From Natrarchaeobius halalkaliphilus (lineage in GTDB: Archaea; Halobacteriota; Halobacteria; Halobacteriales; Natrialbaceae), in NCBI RefSeq assembly GCF_003841485.1, contig NZ_REFY01000003.1, forward strand, positions 124,001 to 188,000: a stretch of DNA of 64,000 nucleotides, given 5' to 3'. A program made the translations under genes and the position numbers. Every line of letters starts with the position of its first letter. Within the stretch, counting starts at the first letter, position 1. Under the pieces are notes generated by a model, which saw nothing but the letters and a program-made list of their open reading frames with translations, made no database searches and was not told the DNA's origin. Below are positions 44,752 through 53,174 of this stretch, piece by piece.

Positions 44752-45102
44752 TTAGTTCACACCCAGGTCGTCCCAGAGCCGTGAGAATCGGTCCGGTAAG
44801 TTTTCTTCTCGAAAGATACGAACGTCGTACTCGTCGCCTTCCAGGGAAATGACCGTGCTGTTGAAATTACTCGTATACTCGTTGTAGTGGTTGCCATCGT
44901 CCGCGACGAGCGTGCGTTCTTTGATGAGGTCGTACTCCTGAAGGAGATCGATTCGTCGATAGATCGTCGGTTGGGAGAGATCGAGTCGCTCGGCTAGTTC
45001 CTTTGCCGACCCCGGTTCCCGACTGATCGATGCGAGGACGGTCCGAGCGTGTTCGTCCCCGATCGTGTTGAGGATCTCTTCGATTGGGACCTCATCATCC
45101 AT
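44752..45102 (-). CDS. winged-helix transcriptional regulator
   Basis: A 116-residue protein. MDDEVPIEEILNTIGDEHART is the ArsR-type first helix, followed by KELAERLDLSQPTIYRRIDLLQEYDLIKERT (recognition helix QPTIYRRIDLL), a wing with DDGNHYNEY and an acidic C-terminus. ATG 45102 is chosen; a longer frame to 45177 exists but a TATA-like CTTATA lies immediately upstream of 45102, so even a slightly shorter product is possible. Probably controls its own unit. Confidence 0.8.
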   Translation of the reverse strand: MDDEVPIEEILNTIGDEHARTVLASISREPGSAKELAERLDLSQPTIYRRIDLLQEYDLIKERTLVADDGNHYNEYTSNFNSTVISLEGDEYDVRIFREENLPDRFSRLWDDLGVN

Positions 45103-45428
45103 GTATAAGTGAACAGAACCTCTCAAGCAAAAGGTTTCTGGGTTGAAGGAATAGCTTCGCTGCCTTTCAATTTCCACGGATCGTCGCTATTCCAACTCGG
45201 TTGACGAAACCGGCTCCCGTCGATCGAACTGGTACGGGTCTCGAAGATCAACTCGCTCGTCCGGTATTGATCCCCGTTATGCGTCGGAAATGACGATACA
45301 TCTCTCCTGGCTGTCGAACATGTTGGCCGTTGTGGCTTTCTCACGGCGAGAAAATACCTTTATATATCAATTATCGAGAGTTGAAGTCAATCTCGACGAT
45401 ATATGTGTTATTGGTGTGTGCGGGACGT
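45103..45428. other. 326-base gap between divergent HTH gene and zinc-finger gene, no gene seen
   Basis: Contains the TATA-like TTTATATAT at 45359-45367 for the plus-strand gene, about 62 bases before its ATG (45429), so a leader is expected. Nothing else is supported. Confidence 0.45.
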
Positions 45429-45629
45429 ATGGCAACGACTAATGACGTCTCAAACGGGATGACCGAACCGTGTGAGGTGTGTGAGAGAGACACCTTACAC
45501 GACGTTAGCGTTCAACTCGTTACGGAGGGTGGCGAAGGGAAAAACGCACGGTACTCGAGAGAGCCCTACCGGGTCCGGGAGTGTCTTCGCTGTGGGAATC
45601 GCGACAGCCAGCGAATGAACAACGCCTGA
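45429..45629 (+). CDS. 66-residue zinc-finger protein
   Basis: MATTNDVSNGMTEPCEVCE starts the protein; a second pair occurs in RECLRCGNRD, separated by ~35 residues with HDVSVQLVTEGG between. This Cys-pair pattern is a conserved small haloarchaeal zinc-finger family. The last codons (RMNNA) run into palindromic element B, whose first bases supply the TGA stop. A TATA box is upstream. Confidence 0.75.
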   Translation: MATTNDVSNGMTEPCEVCERDTLHDVSVQLVTEGGEGKNARYSREPYRVRECLRCGNRDSQRMNNA

Positions 45630-45711
45630 TACGGACCGTTGTGAGTCGTTACCGGTGCAACCGCGACCATCCTACGGTTGCACCGATAAATCGTCGCAAC
45701 AGACCGTATGA
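45627..45711. repeat. palindromic element, copy B
   Basis: 85 bases, ends TGATACGG and CCGTATGA. The most diverged copy: the inner stem reads GCAACCGC/ACGGTTGC instead of GCGACCGC/GCGGTCGC, and the next pair is T-A, so pairing is kept by compensatory change. The loop is GACCATCCT. Its first TGA is the stop codon of the upstream zinc-finger gene. It separates that gene from the convergent membrane protein at 45865. Confidence 0.8.
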
Positions 45712-45864
45712 GACGGTCCACTGTGCCGACGTGGTGGTACAATCGCGGACGGCCGCGGATCCGCTGAAACTAATGGACTGGAGTCCGCTCGAGTCGGGAT
45801 GCTGCTTTCTCCACCGGGATCGAGTCGTCCGCGACTCGTTTCGACGGCAACTATCGGTAACCGA

Positions 45865-46515
45865 CTACTCGCTCCGGCGGTCTTCGACGATCCGAAACAG
45901 GACCGTCGTGAATCCCGCGATCGTAAGCACGAACCGCTCTCCAGTCCCAGCGATCGGAAAGATCCGCTCGACGTCCGCCGGTGGCTCCTCCCGGGTTGGA
46001 TCGAATCCCGTCGAATAATGCATATCCTCCGTCGTCCCGCGAGTGGTCGACTCGTCGACCGCACCGGTACTCGAGTCGATCTCGACGAACGTCTGGACGA
46101 GTCCGCGCTGATCCGTAACGACCAGCTTACCAGAGAGATCGTAGAACCGGTCGTGGACGGGCCAGAAGAGATTGACGCCGTTGAAGAACGCATCGAGGAG
46201 GATGTGAGCGAACAGGACGGTGACGAGCGTCACCCACGCGACTCGATAGCCGTACGCACCCCAGCGCTCGAGAACGAACGATCGCTCGCGGAGTTTGACG
46301 TCCCACGCCAACACGACGGCCGGGATCACGACGATCCAGACGTTGTGCAACGCCGCTCGGTGAGTTCCCGGGACGTAGATCCCGATCAGCGTATCGAGAT
46401 CGATCAGGGCCGTTGCGCCCATGACGATGAGGATCGCTTTCGTGTCGAATCGGTTTCCGAGCAGCGCAACACCCATCATCCCGGCGATCGCAACGTGGAC
46501 GACTGTCGATGGCAT
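45865..46515 (-). CDS. membrane-bound metal-dependent hydrolase-like protein (DUF457/YdjM type)
   Basis: A 216-residue protein. PSTVVHVAIAGMMGVALLG provides the first His, DLDTLIGIYVPGTHRAALHN the Asp/His pair, and WVTLVTVLFAHILLDAFFNG a later His/Asp; this is the YdjM/DUF457 pattern with three or four membrane helices and a soluble C-terminal extension of ~70 residues (LVQTFVEIDSSTG...). Function of the family is not settled. It is divergent from the XRE regulator at 46647. Confidence 0.75.
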   Translation of the reverse strand: MPSTVVHVAIAGMMGVALLGNRFDTKAILIVMGATALIDLDTLIGIYVPGTHRAALHNVWIVVIPAVVLAWDVKLRERSFVLERWGAYGYRVAWVTLVTVLFAHILLDAFFNGVNLFWPVHDRFYDLSGKLVVTDQRGLVQTFVEIDSSTGAVDESTTRGTTEDMHYSTGFDPTREEPPADVERIFPIAGTGERFVLTIAGFTTVLFRIVEDRRSE

Positions 46516-46646
46516 GTCCTCCGTCTCGAATCGAGATCGCTTGATTGTTACCCCGAACTCTCGCCGTTTTTCGTCGCTCTCGGGCCGTCCGTCCCGAGTT
46601 GTGACGCTCCGGTAGCTACTTGAGGTGACCGTGTGATCCGTCGCAC

Positions 46647-47357
46647 ATGGGCGGACGTGGACCGAAACGGGAACTCGCGGAGAAGATCGCTGGCGAGATT
46701 ACGCTGAGCAACGACCCCGGAGCCACGTTACGAAAGTGGCGAACCGACTTCGATATCTCTCAAACTGATCTGGCGTCGGAACTCGACGTCTCCTCGTCGG
46801 TGATATCCGATTACGAGAGTGGCCGACGGGAGAGTCCCGGAATCGGCGTCGTCGGACGGCTCGTCTTCGGATTGCTCGAGATCGACGAACGGCGCGGCGG
46901 CGATCGCATTCGCCAGTACGGTCGCGTACTCTCGGCCGGATTCGACAGCGACGTCGTTCTCGATCTCCGCGAGTACGCGACGTCGATTCCCGTCTCTCGG
47001 CTGTACGACGAACTCGAGGCCACCCAGATCGCACCAGGGAGTACGGATCGGATCAGCGGCCACACCGTCGTCGACAGCATCGAGGCGATCACCCGACTCT
47101 CGAGCGAGGAGTTCTTTCGTCTCTACGGACAGAGTACGAACCGCGTGCTGGTGTTCACCAACGTTACTCGGGGCGAAGGTGTCGGCATCGCGCTCCGGGT
47201 CGTCAATCCGACACCGAACGCCGTCATCCTCCACGGAATCGAAGAGGACGAACTGTGGGATCACGCACGCGATCTCGCCCGGATCGACGGCTACTCGCTC
47301 GGCGTTACGACCGCCCCGCTCGAGGACGTTCTCGAGCGACTGGTCACGCTCGAGTGA
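46647..47357 (+). CDS. XRE-family HTH transcriptional regulator
   Basis: A 236-residue archaeal regulator. A basic start (MGGRGPKRELAEKIAGEI) is followed by a helix-turn-helix LRKWRTDFDISQTDLASELDV-SSSVISDYESGRR (Xre/Cro type) and a C-terminal domain beginning VGRLVFGLLEID that contains LVFTNVTRGEGVGIALRVVNP. This two-domain layout is typical of the archaeal DUF4443/HTH regulators. It lies upstream of a small membrane protein with 34 bases between. Confidence 0.85.
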   Translation: MGGRGPKRELAEKIAGEITLSNDPGATLRKWRTDFDISQTDLASELDVSSSVISDYESGRRESPGIGVVGRLVFGLLEIDERRGGDRIRQYGRVLSAGFDSDVVLDLREYATSIPVSRLYDELEATQIAPGSTDRISGHTVVDSIEAITRLSSEEFFRLYGQSTNRVLVFTNVTRGEGVGIALRVVNPTPNAVILHGIEEDELWDHARDLARIDGYSLGVTTAPLEDVLERLVTLE

Positions 47358-47391
47358 CGCGGATGACTCCTCCTACCGAGAGTGGCGGCGG

Positions 47392-47583
47392 ATGAGCCCG
47401 GAACTCGTTGGTCGCCTAACCCGATCGGAACGGTGGACGGCGGTGCTGGTCGTCGTCTTCACCGCGACGATCTACCCGGTGTACGCGGTCGCGAACCCGT
47501 CTCTCTGGCTCGCGTGGGCAATCGGAACGGTCGCAACCGCCGGCTCGTTGCTGGTGATTCTGAACCGGTCACGCTCGACGTGA
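47392..47583 (+). CDS. small two-helix membrane protein
   Basis: A 63-residue protein MSPELVGRLTRSERW with two hydrophobic helices (TAVLVVVFTATIYPVYAVA; SLWLAWAIGTVATAGSLLVI) and a basic tail. ATG 47392 is favoured over the longer frame that overlaps the XRE gene. It probably shares a transcript with the XRE regulator. Confidence 0.6.
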   Translation: MSPELVGRLTRSERWTAVLVVVFTATIYPVYAVANPSLWLAWAIGTVATAGSLLVILNRSRST

Positions 47584-47792
47584 GCGACCCGGAAAACGAA
47601 CAGTATCGTGCAAAAACCGACAAGATACTGCAACACAGCCGACGATTCCCAAGCGTTGAGGAGTGTCGGCGGACGCTCCCGGTGAATCCCGCGAACACGA
47701 GAACGGGGGCCGGCATCAGTCAGCAACCAGCCACCGAGAACGCCGACGCAACCACGGGTTCGATACGCATCACGAGCAGTCTTCGGTACGGA

Positions 47793-48176
47793 TCAGGCGA
47801 TCTGATCGTCGTACTCTTCGGCCGACAGTAGCCCCTCGAGCTCCGCGTCGTCGTTGGGTTCGATCTCGATCATCCAGCCGTCGCCAAGGGGATCTTCGTT
47901 GACGAGTTCGGGAGTGTCGAACAGCGCGTCGTTGACAGCGACGACGTCGCCGCTGATCGGCGCATAGAGATCCGAGACGGCCTTGATCGACTCGACGATG
48001 CCGAACTCGTCGCCTTGCGTGAGAGCGTCGCCGTCGTCCGGCAGTTCGACGAACACCACGTCGCCCAGTTCGTCCTGGGCGAAGTCCGTGATACCGATAC
48101 GGACGACGTCGCCCGTCTCGTGTGCCCACTCGTGCGATCCCAGGTACCGTCTGTCTTCAGGAACGTCGAAGCTCAT
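47793..48176 (-). CDS. gcvH: glycine cleavage system H protein
   Basis: A 127-residue lipoyl-carrier protein. The lipoylated lysine lies in [15 protein letters not shown], and the flanking strands ([38 protein letters not shown]) are canonical. It shuttles the aminomethyl group between P, T and L proteins. ATG 48176 directly follows gcvT, with one base between the ORFs, so they form an operon. gcvP genes are not in the window. Confidence 0.96.
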   Translation of the reverse strand: MSFDVPEDRRYLGSHEWAHETGDVVRIGITDFAQDELGDVVFVELPDDGDALTQGDEFGIVESIKAVSDLYAPISGDVVAVNDALFDTPELVNEDPLGDGWMIEIEPNDDAELEGLLSAEEYDDQIA

Positions 48177-48177
48177 G

Positions 48178-49275
48178 TTATACTGTGTCGATGAACGGCA
48201 TCGTTTCAACTCTTGCCTTTTTCGATCGGCCACGGACGACGACGTGTACGGTCGTTCCGGGCTCTGCGTACGCCGTCGGCACGTAGCCGAGACCGATCGC
48301 CCGCTCGAGCGTCGGGCTCATCGTTCCGCTGGTAACGGTCCCGACGACTCGCCCCTCCGTGCTCGTGATGTCGTAGCCGTGACGCGGGATTCCAGGATCG
48401 ATCAACTGCAAGCCGACGAGTCGTTCGTCGAGGTCCTCTTCGGAGATGCGTGCCAGTGCGTCCCTGCCCACGAACTCGGTCTCGAGCGCAACGGTGAATC
48501 CGACGCCGGCTTCGTAGGGAGTCCGGGGGTTCGACTCGCGATCGAAATCCTGACCCGCAAGCAAGAAACCCGCCTCGATCCGCAGCGTGTTGCGGGCACC
48601 GAGCCCGCAGGGCTGGCAATCGAACGCCGACCAGATCCGCTCCGCCTCGTTCCAGGGAACGAAGAGCTCGAAGCCGTCCTCGCCGGTGTACCCCGTCCGG
48701 GCCGTCCAGCACTCGATCCCGTCTATCTCGGCGTATTTCGCTTCGAACCGCGCGAGTTCGGTGACTGACCCCTCGGTCTCCTCGTCGACGAGATCCGGCG
48801 TCGCCGGCCCCTGGAGGGCGAACATCGCGTACTCGTCGGTGCAGTTGTCCACGGTCGCCTCGAGATCCCACTCGTTTCGATACGCGAGCCAGCGCTCGTG
48901 GGTCGCTTCGTCGGTGCCGGCGTTCGGGACGAAGAGGTACGTCGCGTCTCCGGTTTCGTCGGGGAGCCGATAGACGACGGTGTCGTCGACGATGATCCCG
49001 TCCTCGTCGGTGATCGTGGCGTACTGAGCGTCCCCGACCTCGAGTCGGGCGACGTCGTTCGTGGTGAGCCGTTGCATCAGCGTCGTCGAATCCGGGCCAG
49101 TGACGTGAATCTGGCCCATGTGCGAGACGTCGAATCGACCCGCATTCTCTCGAACGGCGGCGTGTTCCGTTCGGATCGAGTCGAACTCGACCGGCATGTC
49201 CCAGCCGCCGAACGCCGTGAACTTCGCTCCACGCTCGTCGTGGACCGCGCGCAACGGCGGCGTCTGAATCGGCAT
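48178..49275 (-). CDS. gcvT: glycine cleavage system aminomethyltransferase (T protein)
   Basis: A 365-residue folate-dependent T protein. [20 protein letters not shown] at the N-terminus, [21 protein letters not shown] and the catalytic-Asp region [13 protein letters not shown] are conserved; the C-terminal folate-binding beta-barrel includes [10 protein letters not shown] and [21 protein letters not shown]. It transfers the one-carbon unit from H-bound glycine to tetrahydrofolate. It is translated just ahead of gcvH. Confidence 0.96.
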   Translation of the reverse strand: MPIQTPPLRAVHDERGAKFTAFGGWDMPVEFDSIRTEHAAVRENAGRFDVSHMGQIHVTGPDSTTLMQRLTTNDVARLEVGDAQYATITDEDGIIVDDTVVYRLPDETGDATYLFVPNAGTDEATHERWLAYRNEWDLEATVDNCTDEYAMFALQGPATPDLVDEETEGSVTELARFEAKYAEIDGIECWTARTGYTGEDGFELFVPWNEAERIWSAFDCQPCGLGARNTLRIEAGFLLAGQDFDRESNPRTPYEAGVGFTVALETEFVGRDALARISEEDLDERLVGLQLIDPGIPRHGYDITSTEGRVVGTVTSGTMSPTLERAIGLGYVPTAYAEPGTTVHVVVRGRSKKARVETMPFIDTV

Positions 49276-49393
49276 AGTCTGGTGGACACCTCCGACGTAG
49301 TAATGTCTTTTCGTCGGCTCCCTGCTCGAGACGGTCCCGAACGCGCTGACCGAACTTCGAACTCCACAACGGCGCGCCGTCGATCCTCTGTCG

Positions 49394-50158
49394 TCAGCGG
49401 CTCAGATAGCCGCCGTCGATCGCCATCGCCTCGCCGGTCGCGAACGAAGCTTCGTCCGAGCAAAGCCACGCGATCGCGTCAGCGATCTCCTGTGGCTCAC
49501 CGAGGCGTCCCTGCGGATGGAGTTCTCGAAGCTGTTCGACGGTCGCTTCGTCCTCGTAGAGCCCCGCTTCCTCGAGCATCGGCGTGTCGATGTATCCCGG
49601 GCAGACCGCGTTGACCCGGATGTCCTCGCTCGCGTAGTCGAGTGCGGCGACTTTCGTCAGCCCGAGGACGCCGTGTTTCGAGGCGGTGTATGCGGGCGCA
49701 CCCTGTGTGCCGACCCGACCGAGGATCGAGGCGGTGTTGACGATCGCTCCGCCGTCATCCTCGACCATCGCATCGATTTCGGAACGGAGACAGCGCCAGA
49801 CTCCGGTGAGGTTGACGTCGATCGTTCGCTGCCAGTCGGATTCGGACACCGCAGCCGTCGGCTCGAGTTTACTCCCGATACCGGCGTTGTTCACGGCGAT
49901 ATCGAGGCCACCGTACTCCTCGAGTGCGGTCTCGACCATTCCCTCGACATCGTCGTCGTTCGTGACGTCGACGTCGACGAACGTCGCATCCGAGTCGGTC
50001 TCGTCGACGATCTCCGCTGTTGTCGCCTCGCCGTTCTCGCTGTCGACATCCGCGATCACGACGTTCGCGCCGTCCGTTGCGAGCGTTCGAGCCGTGTGTT
50101 CTCCGATACCGGATCCGCCGCCGGTGACGATCGCCGTCGTTCCGTCGAATCGTGTCAT
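49394..50158 (-). CDS. short-chain dehydrogenase/reductase (FabG-like)
   Basis: A 254-residue classical SDR. Nucleotide motif TGGGSGIG near residue 13, NNAGIGSK, catalytic Ser in VNTASILG, Tyr-Lys in YTASKHG, and VCPGYIDTPM complete the tetrad. Asp at the end of the second strand (IADVDSENG) suggests NAD rather than NADP. It could be a 3-oxoacyl or alcohol dehydrogenase; substrate cannot be deduced. Divergent from the NYN gene. Confidence 0.9.
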   Translation of the reverse strand: MTRFDGTTAIVTGGGSGIGEHTARTLATDGANVVIADVDSENGEATTAEIVDETDSDATFVDVDVTNDDDVEGMVETALEEYGGLDIAVNNAGIGSKLEPTAAVSESDWQRTIDVNLTGVWRCLRSEIDAMVEDDGGAIVNTASILGRVGTQGAPAYTASKHGVLGLTKVAALDYASEDIRVNAVCPGYIDTPMLEEAGLYEDEATVEQLRELHPQGRLGEPQEIADAIAWLCSDEASFATGEAMAIDGGYLSR

Positions 50159-50321
50159 CTGTGGAACCTCCGTGGAACTACACGTCGTCGCGGGCCAAAA
50201 ACGCAGGACCTCGTGCCACAGTTCGAGACCGATATCCGACCGATCGCACGTTCGCGAGTCCGTTCGCCACCGTGAACGGCCGTTTCGTCACACCTATCTG
50301 TCCCCTCCGGAAAGGACGCCC

Positions 50322-50792
50322 ATGTTCGACCGCGTTCGCGCGATTTTGGCCCCCGACTCGAGCGAGACGACGGCCCGCGACCGCGGCGTCGGTCTCTTCG
50401 TCGACGGCCCGAACGTCCTCCGCGAGGAGTTCGACGTCGACCTCGACGATCTCCGAGACGCCGCGCGCGATCTCGGACGGGTCGGCGTCATCCGGCTCTA
50501 TCTCGACGAACACGCGACGCCAGGACTCATCCAGGCGGCAGAGGCGCGCGGCTTCGAAGTGATCGTCACCAGCGGCGACGTCGACGTGAAACTCGCTGTC
50601 GACGCCACGGCGCTGACCGGCGACGGTACGATCGACAGCCTCGCGATCGCCTCCCGGGATACGGATTTCAAACCCGTCCTCGAGTACGCCGGCACCGTCG
50701 GCGTCGAGACGATCGCCATCGCACCGGGTACCTACGGTCGCTCGGACGCGCTGCAGAACGCGGCGGATCGAGCGGTGACGATCGAAACGTAG
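50322..50792 (+). CDS. NYN-domain (PIN-like) RNase-fold protein
   Basis: A 156-residue protein. GLFVDGPNVLREEF gives the first Asp/Asn, DVDVKLAVDATAL and IASRDTDFKPVLEYA the later acidic residues of the NYN/LabA nuclease fold; IAIAPGTYGRSDALQNAADR is the end. Such proteins cleave or bind structured RNA. ATG 50322 is supported because upstream frame overlaps the SDR gene on the other strand. No operon partner. Confidence 0.85.
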   Translation: MFDRVRAILAPDSSETTARDRGVGLFVDGPNVLREEFDVDLDDLRDAARDLGRVGVIRLYLDEHATPGLIQAAEARGFEVIVTSGDVDVKLAVDATALTGDGTIDSLAIASRDTDFKPVLEYAGTVGVETIAIAPGTYGRSDALQNAADRAVTIET

Positions 50793-50831
50793 TACGCTCT
50801 TGGAGCCGATTCACAACGTTCGGGGCCGCGT

Positions 50832-52031
50832 TCACGGCGGCTGTGACGGTGATCCACTCACGGAGCGGTGGCGGCTCACCGCCGATAACGAAAACGATAC
50901 GGTCGTGCCACGACCGAGGGCTGAGTCGATCCAGATTTCACCGCCGTGACGCTCGACGATGCGGCTACAGAGTGCGAGTCCGATCCCGGTACCGGGGTGT
51001 TCCTCGTGGCTGTGGAGTCGCTGGAAAACCTCGAATATCCGCTCCTGGTCGGCCGGGTCGATGCCGATCCCGTGGTCCCGAACCGAGAGGATCCACCGGT
51101 CACCGCTGGGGTCGTCGGTCCGTTCTCGCTCGGCGCTGATCTCGATTCTGGGTCGGTCGTCTCCGCTGTATTCCATCGCGTTCGACAGGAGGTTCTGGAA
51201 GAGTTGGCGCAGTTGGCTCCGATCCCCGTCGACGCGTGGCAACTCGTCGACGGCGATCTGGGCACCGGTCTCTTCGATCCGGACGACCATATCCTCGCGA
51301 ACGTCCGAAACGACCTCGGAGAGATCGACCGGTTCGAACTCCTCTCCCCGCGTATCGACCCGAGAATACTCGAGAAGTGCGTCGATCATCCTCGTCATCC
51401 GTTCAGCGCCGTCGATCGCGTACTCGAGGAACTCTTCGCCGTCTTCGTCGAGATCGTCACGGTAGCGGTTCTCGATGAGGTGAAGGTAGCGCGAAACCAT
51501 CCGGAGCGGTTCCTGTAGATCGTGCGACGCTGCCGAGGCGAACTGCTCTAGGCGCTCGTTCGACGCCGAAAGTTCCTCCCGCGTCTTCTCTAGCCTCCGA
51601 TTCTGGCGCTCGAGTTCGAGTGCACGCGTGTTGGCTTTCGCATCGTAGACGCCGACGCCGAAGCCAGCGACGCTGCTGAACCCGGTCAGGATCGAGACGG
51701 ATCGAACGGGATCGGAGAGTTCGACGGTCGGCTGAACGTGATAGAGAACGAGGATGAGGCTCATCACGACGATCCCGCCGAGACACCACCGAGCGATAGT
51801 CGCGTAAAACCGCCGGTCAATATCCGTCCGGGACAATCGGTATCCACCGAGACACAACACGGCTCCGGAGCCGCCGATAAAGGCGGAAATGACGAGGACG
51901 CTAGAGTGTGGCGTCGCGGTCGGGAGCTGTCGGAATCCCCAGACGACCGCGACTACGATGTAGAATACACCGAGGACGAAGATTACGGTCCGACCGTCGA
52001 TTACGGATCCGAAGCGGTTCGTCTGCGCCAT
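50832..52031 (-). CDS. membrane sensor histidine kinase
   Basis: A 399-residue kinase with four membrane helices at ~14-140 (TVIFVLGVFYIVVAVVWGF; VLVISAFIGGSGAVLCLGG; and two more), a short coiled region (LELERQNRRLEKTREEL), a HisKA domain with ASHDLQEPLRMVSRYL and a HATPase with FQNLLSNAMEY, DHGIGIDPADQ, and GTGIGLALCSRIVERHGG. The core is very close to that of the multi-PAS kinase at 4666, so they are recent relatives with different sensors. No response regulator is adjacent. Confidence 0.93.
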   Translation of the reverse strand: MAQTNRFGSVIDGRTVIFVLGVFYIVVAVVWGFRQLPTATPHSSVLVISAFIGGSGAVLCLGGYRLSRTDIDRRFYATIARWCLGGIVVMSLILVLYHVQPTVELSDPVRSVSILTGFSSVAGFGVGVYDAKANTRALELERQNRRLEKTREELSASNERLEQFASAASHDLQEPLRMVSRYLHLIENRYRDDLDEDGEEFLEYAIDGAERMTRMIDALLEYSRVDTRGEEFEPVDLSEVVSDVREDMVVRIEETGAQIAVDELPRVDGDRSQLRQLFQNLLSNAMEYSGDDRPRIEISAERERTDDPSGDRWILSVRDHGIGIDPADQERIFEVFQRLHSHEEHPGTGIGLALCSRIVERHGGEIWIDSALGRGTTVSFSLSAVSRHRSVSGSPSQPP

Positions 52032-52217
52032 CGTAGCCTATGCGTGAGTGCGACCAATAACCGTTTCGCGTGATACCGTTTCGAGTGTTAGTACCCGTTC
52101 GACTGCTACTGTCTATCCGTCCGGTTCCATCGCATTCGCGTGTCTCGACGCCGTCACCTCCCGAGCGAGCCCGCGGAAAGCGAAACCCCCTAACCCCGTC
52201 CACGACTGGATTCGGGC

Positions 52218-52847
52218 ATGAACGACGAACCAGAGGTCGCCGTCCTCCGACTCGGCCACCGGCCCGGACGCGACGAACGGATGACGACCCACGTCGGGCT
52301 GACCGCTCGAGCGCTGGGCGCAGACCGCGTGCTCCTCCCCGATAACGCCGGCCAGTCCCTCGAGACGGTGGTCGACATCACCGATCGGTTCGGCGGCCCC
52401 TTCGAGGCCGAACTGACCGGCTCTCCAAAGGCGGTTATCCGCGAGTGGGAGGGACGGGTAGTCCACCTGACGATGTACGGCGAGCGTGTCCAGAAAGTCG
52501 AGTCCGACGTTCGGGACGCCCACCGAACCGTCGGCGAGGCGCTGTTGGTCGTCGTCGGCTCCGAAAAAGTCTCGTTCGACGTCTATGAGGCCGCAGACTG
52601 GAACGTCGGCGTCACCAACCAGCCTCACTCGGAGGTCGCCGGCCTGGCCGTCTTTCTCGATCGGTTGTTCGAGGGCGCTGAACTCGATCGCGAGTGGGAA
52701 GGCGCGGACCGCCGGGTCGTTCCGATGGAGACCGGAAAGCGCGTGGAACCGGCGGAAGACGGCGAACGTGCCGCGAATGACGACGACAGCGGGAGCGACG
52801 ATCACGCCGCGGATGACGACCACACCGCGAACCGAACGGACGGGTAA
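52218..52847 (+). CDS. trm56: tRNA (cytidine(56)-2'-O)-methyltransferase (aTrm56)
   Basis: A 209-residue SPOUT methyltransferase. VAVLRLGHRPGRDERMTTHVGLTAR starts it; HLTMYGERV and LLVVVGSEKVSFDVYEAADWNVGVTNQPHSEVAGLAVFLDRL form the knotted SAM site. It 2'-O-methylates C56 in the T loop of archaeal tRNAs. The C-terminal ~45 residues are an acidic disordered tail of the halophile type. Single gene upstream of topA. Confidence 0.94.
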   Translation: MNDEPEVAVLRLGHRPGRDERMTTHVGLTARALGADRVLLPDNAGQSLETVVDITDRFGGPFEAELTGSPKAVIREWEGRVVHLTMYGERVQKVESDVRDAHRTVGEALLVVVGSEKVSFDVYEAADWNVGVTNQPHSEVAGLAVFLDRLFEGAELDREWEGADRRVVPMETGKRVEPAEDGERAANDDDSGSDDHAADDDHTANRTDG

Positions 52848-53174
52848 CGCACGTCGACAACTCATTTTTCCCGTCCCTCGATCCTCGAGTTCTGCGCGGT
52901 CCCCCCTCGACTGCTGGATTCGGGTCAAGACGACTCTCGCTCTCCGATTCTGTCCGGATACGGATCGTTCGCGGACCGCGATCTGGATCGTCAGCGGACC
53001 GCTTTTTCCGGTCGTGTCCGGGCGGTCGCGTACCCGTCGTACGCACGCACATCCGCGCTGTCGTCCGGTTTTGGCGAAAGCGTTATCAGAACGTCAGTCG
53101 TAGCGGCCGACGATGCAGGATATTGGTTCGTCCATCTCGCCACTGGTGACTCGAGACCGTGGAGGTGAGCCACG
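52848..53174. other. 327-base gap before topA, no gene seen
   Basis: A 23-codon frame from ATG 53113 to TGA 53184 overlaps the topA start and contains the ribosome-binding site; it could be an upstream ORF but is not credited as a gene. The rest shows no coding bias. Confidence 0.45.
53161..53169 (+). promoter_or_regulatory. strong Shine-Dalgarno of topA
   Basis: GGAGGTGAG is complementary to the 16S rRNA 3' end and lies five bases before the GTG start at 53175. Most genes in this window lack such a site, so topA is probably translated from a leadered mRNA. Confidence 0.75.

Noticed and set aside
46647-47357. XRE-type regulator considered as a prophage repressor
   Set aside because: The long C-terminal domain is that of chromosomal archaeal regulators and no phage genes are nearby.
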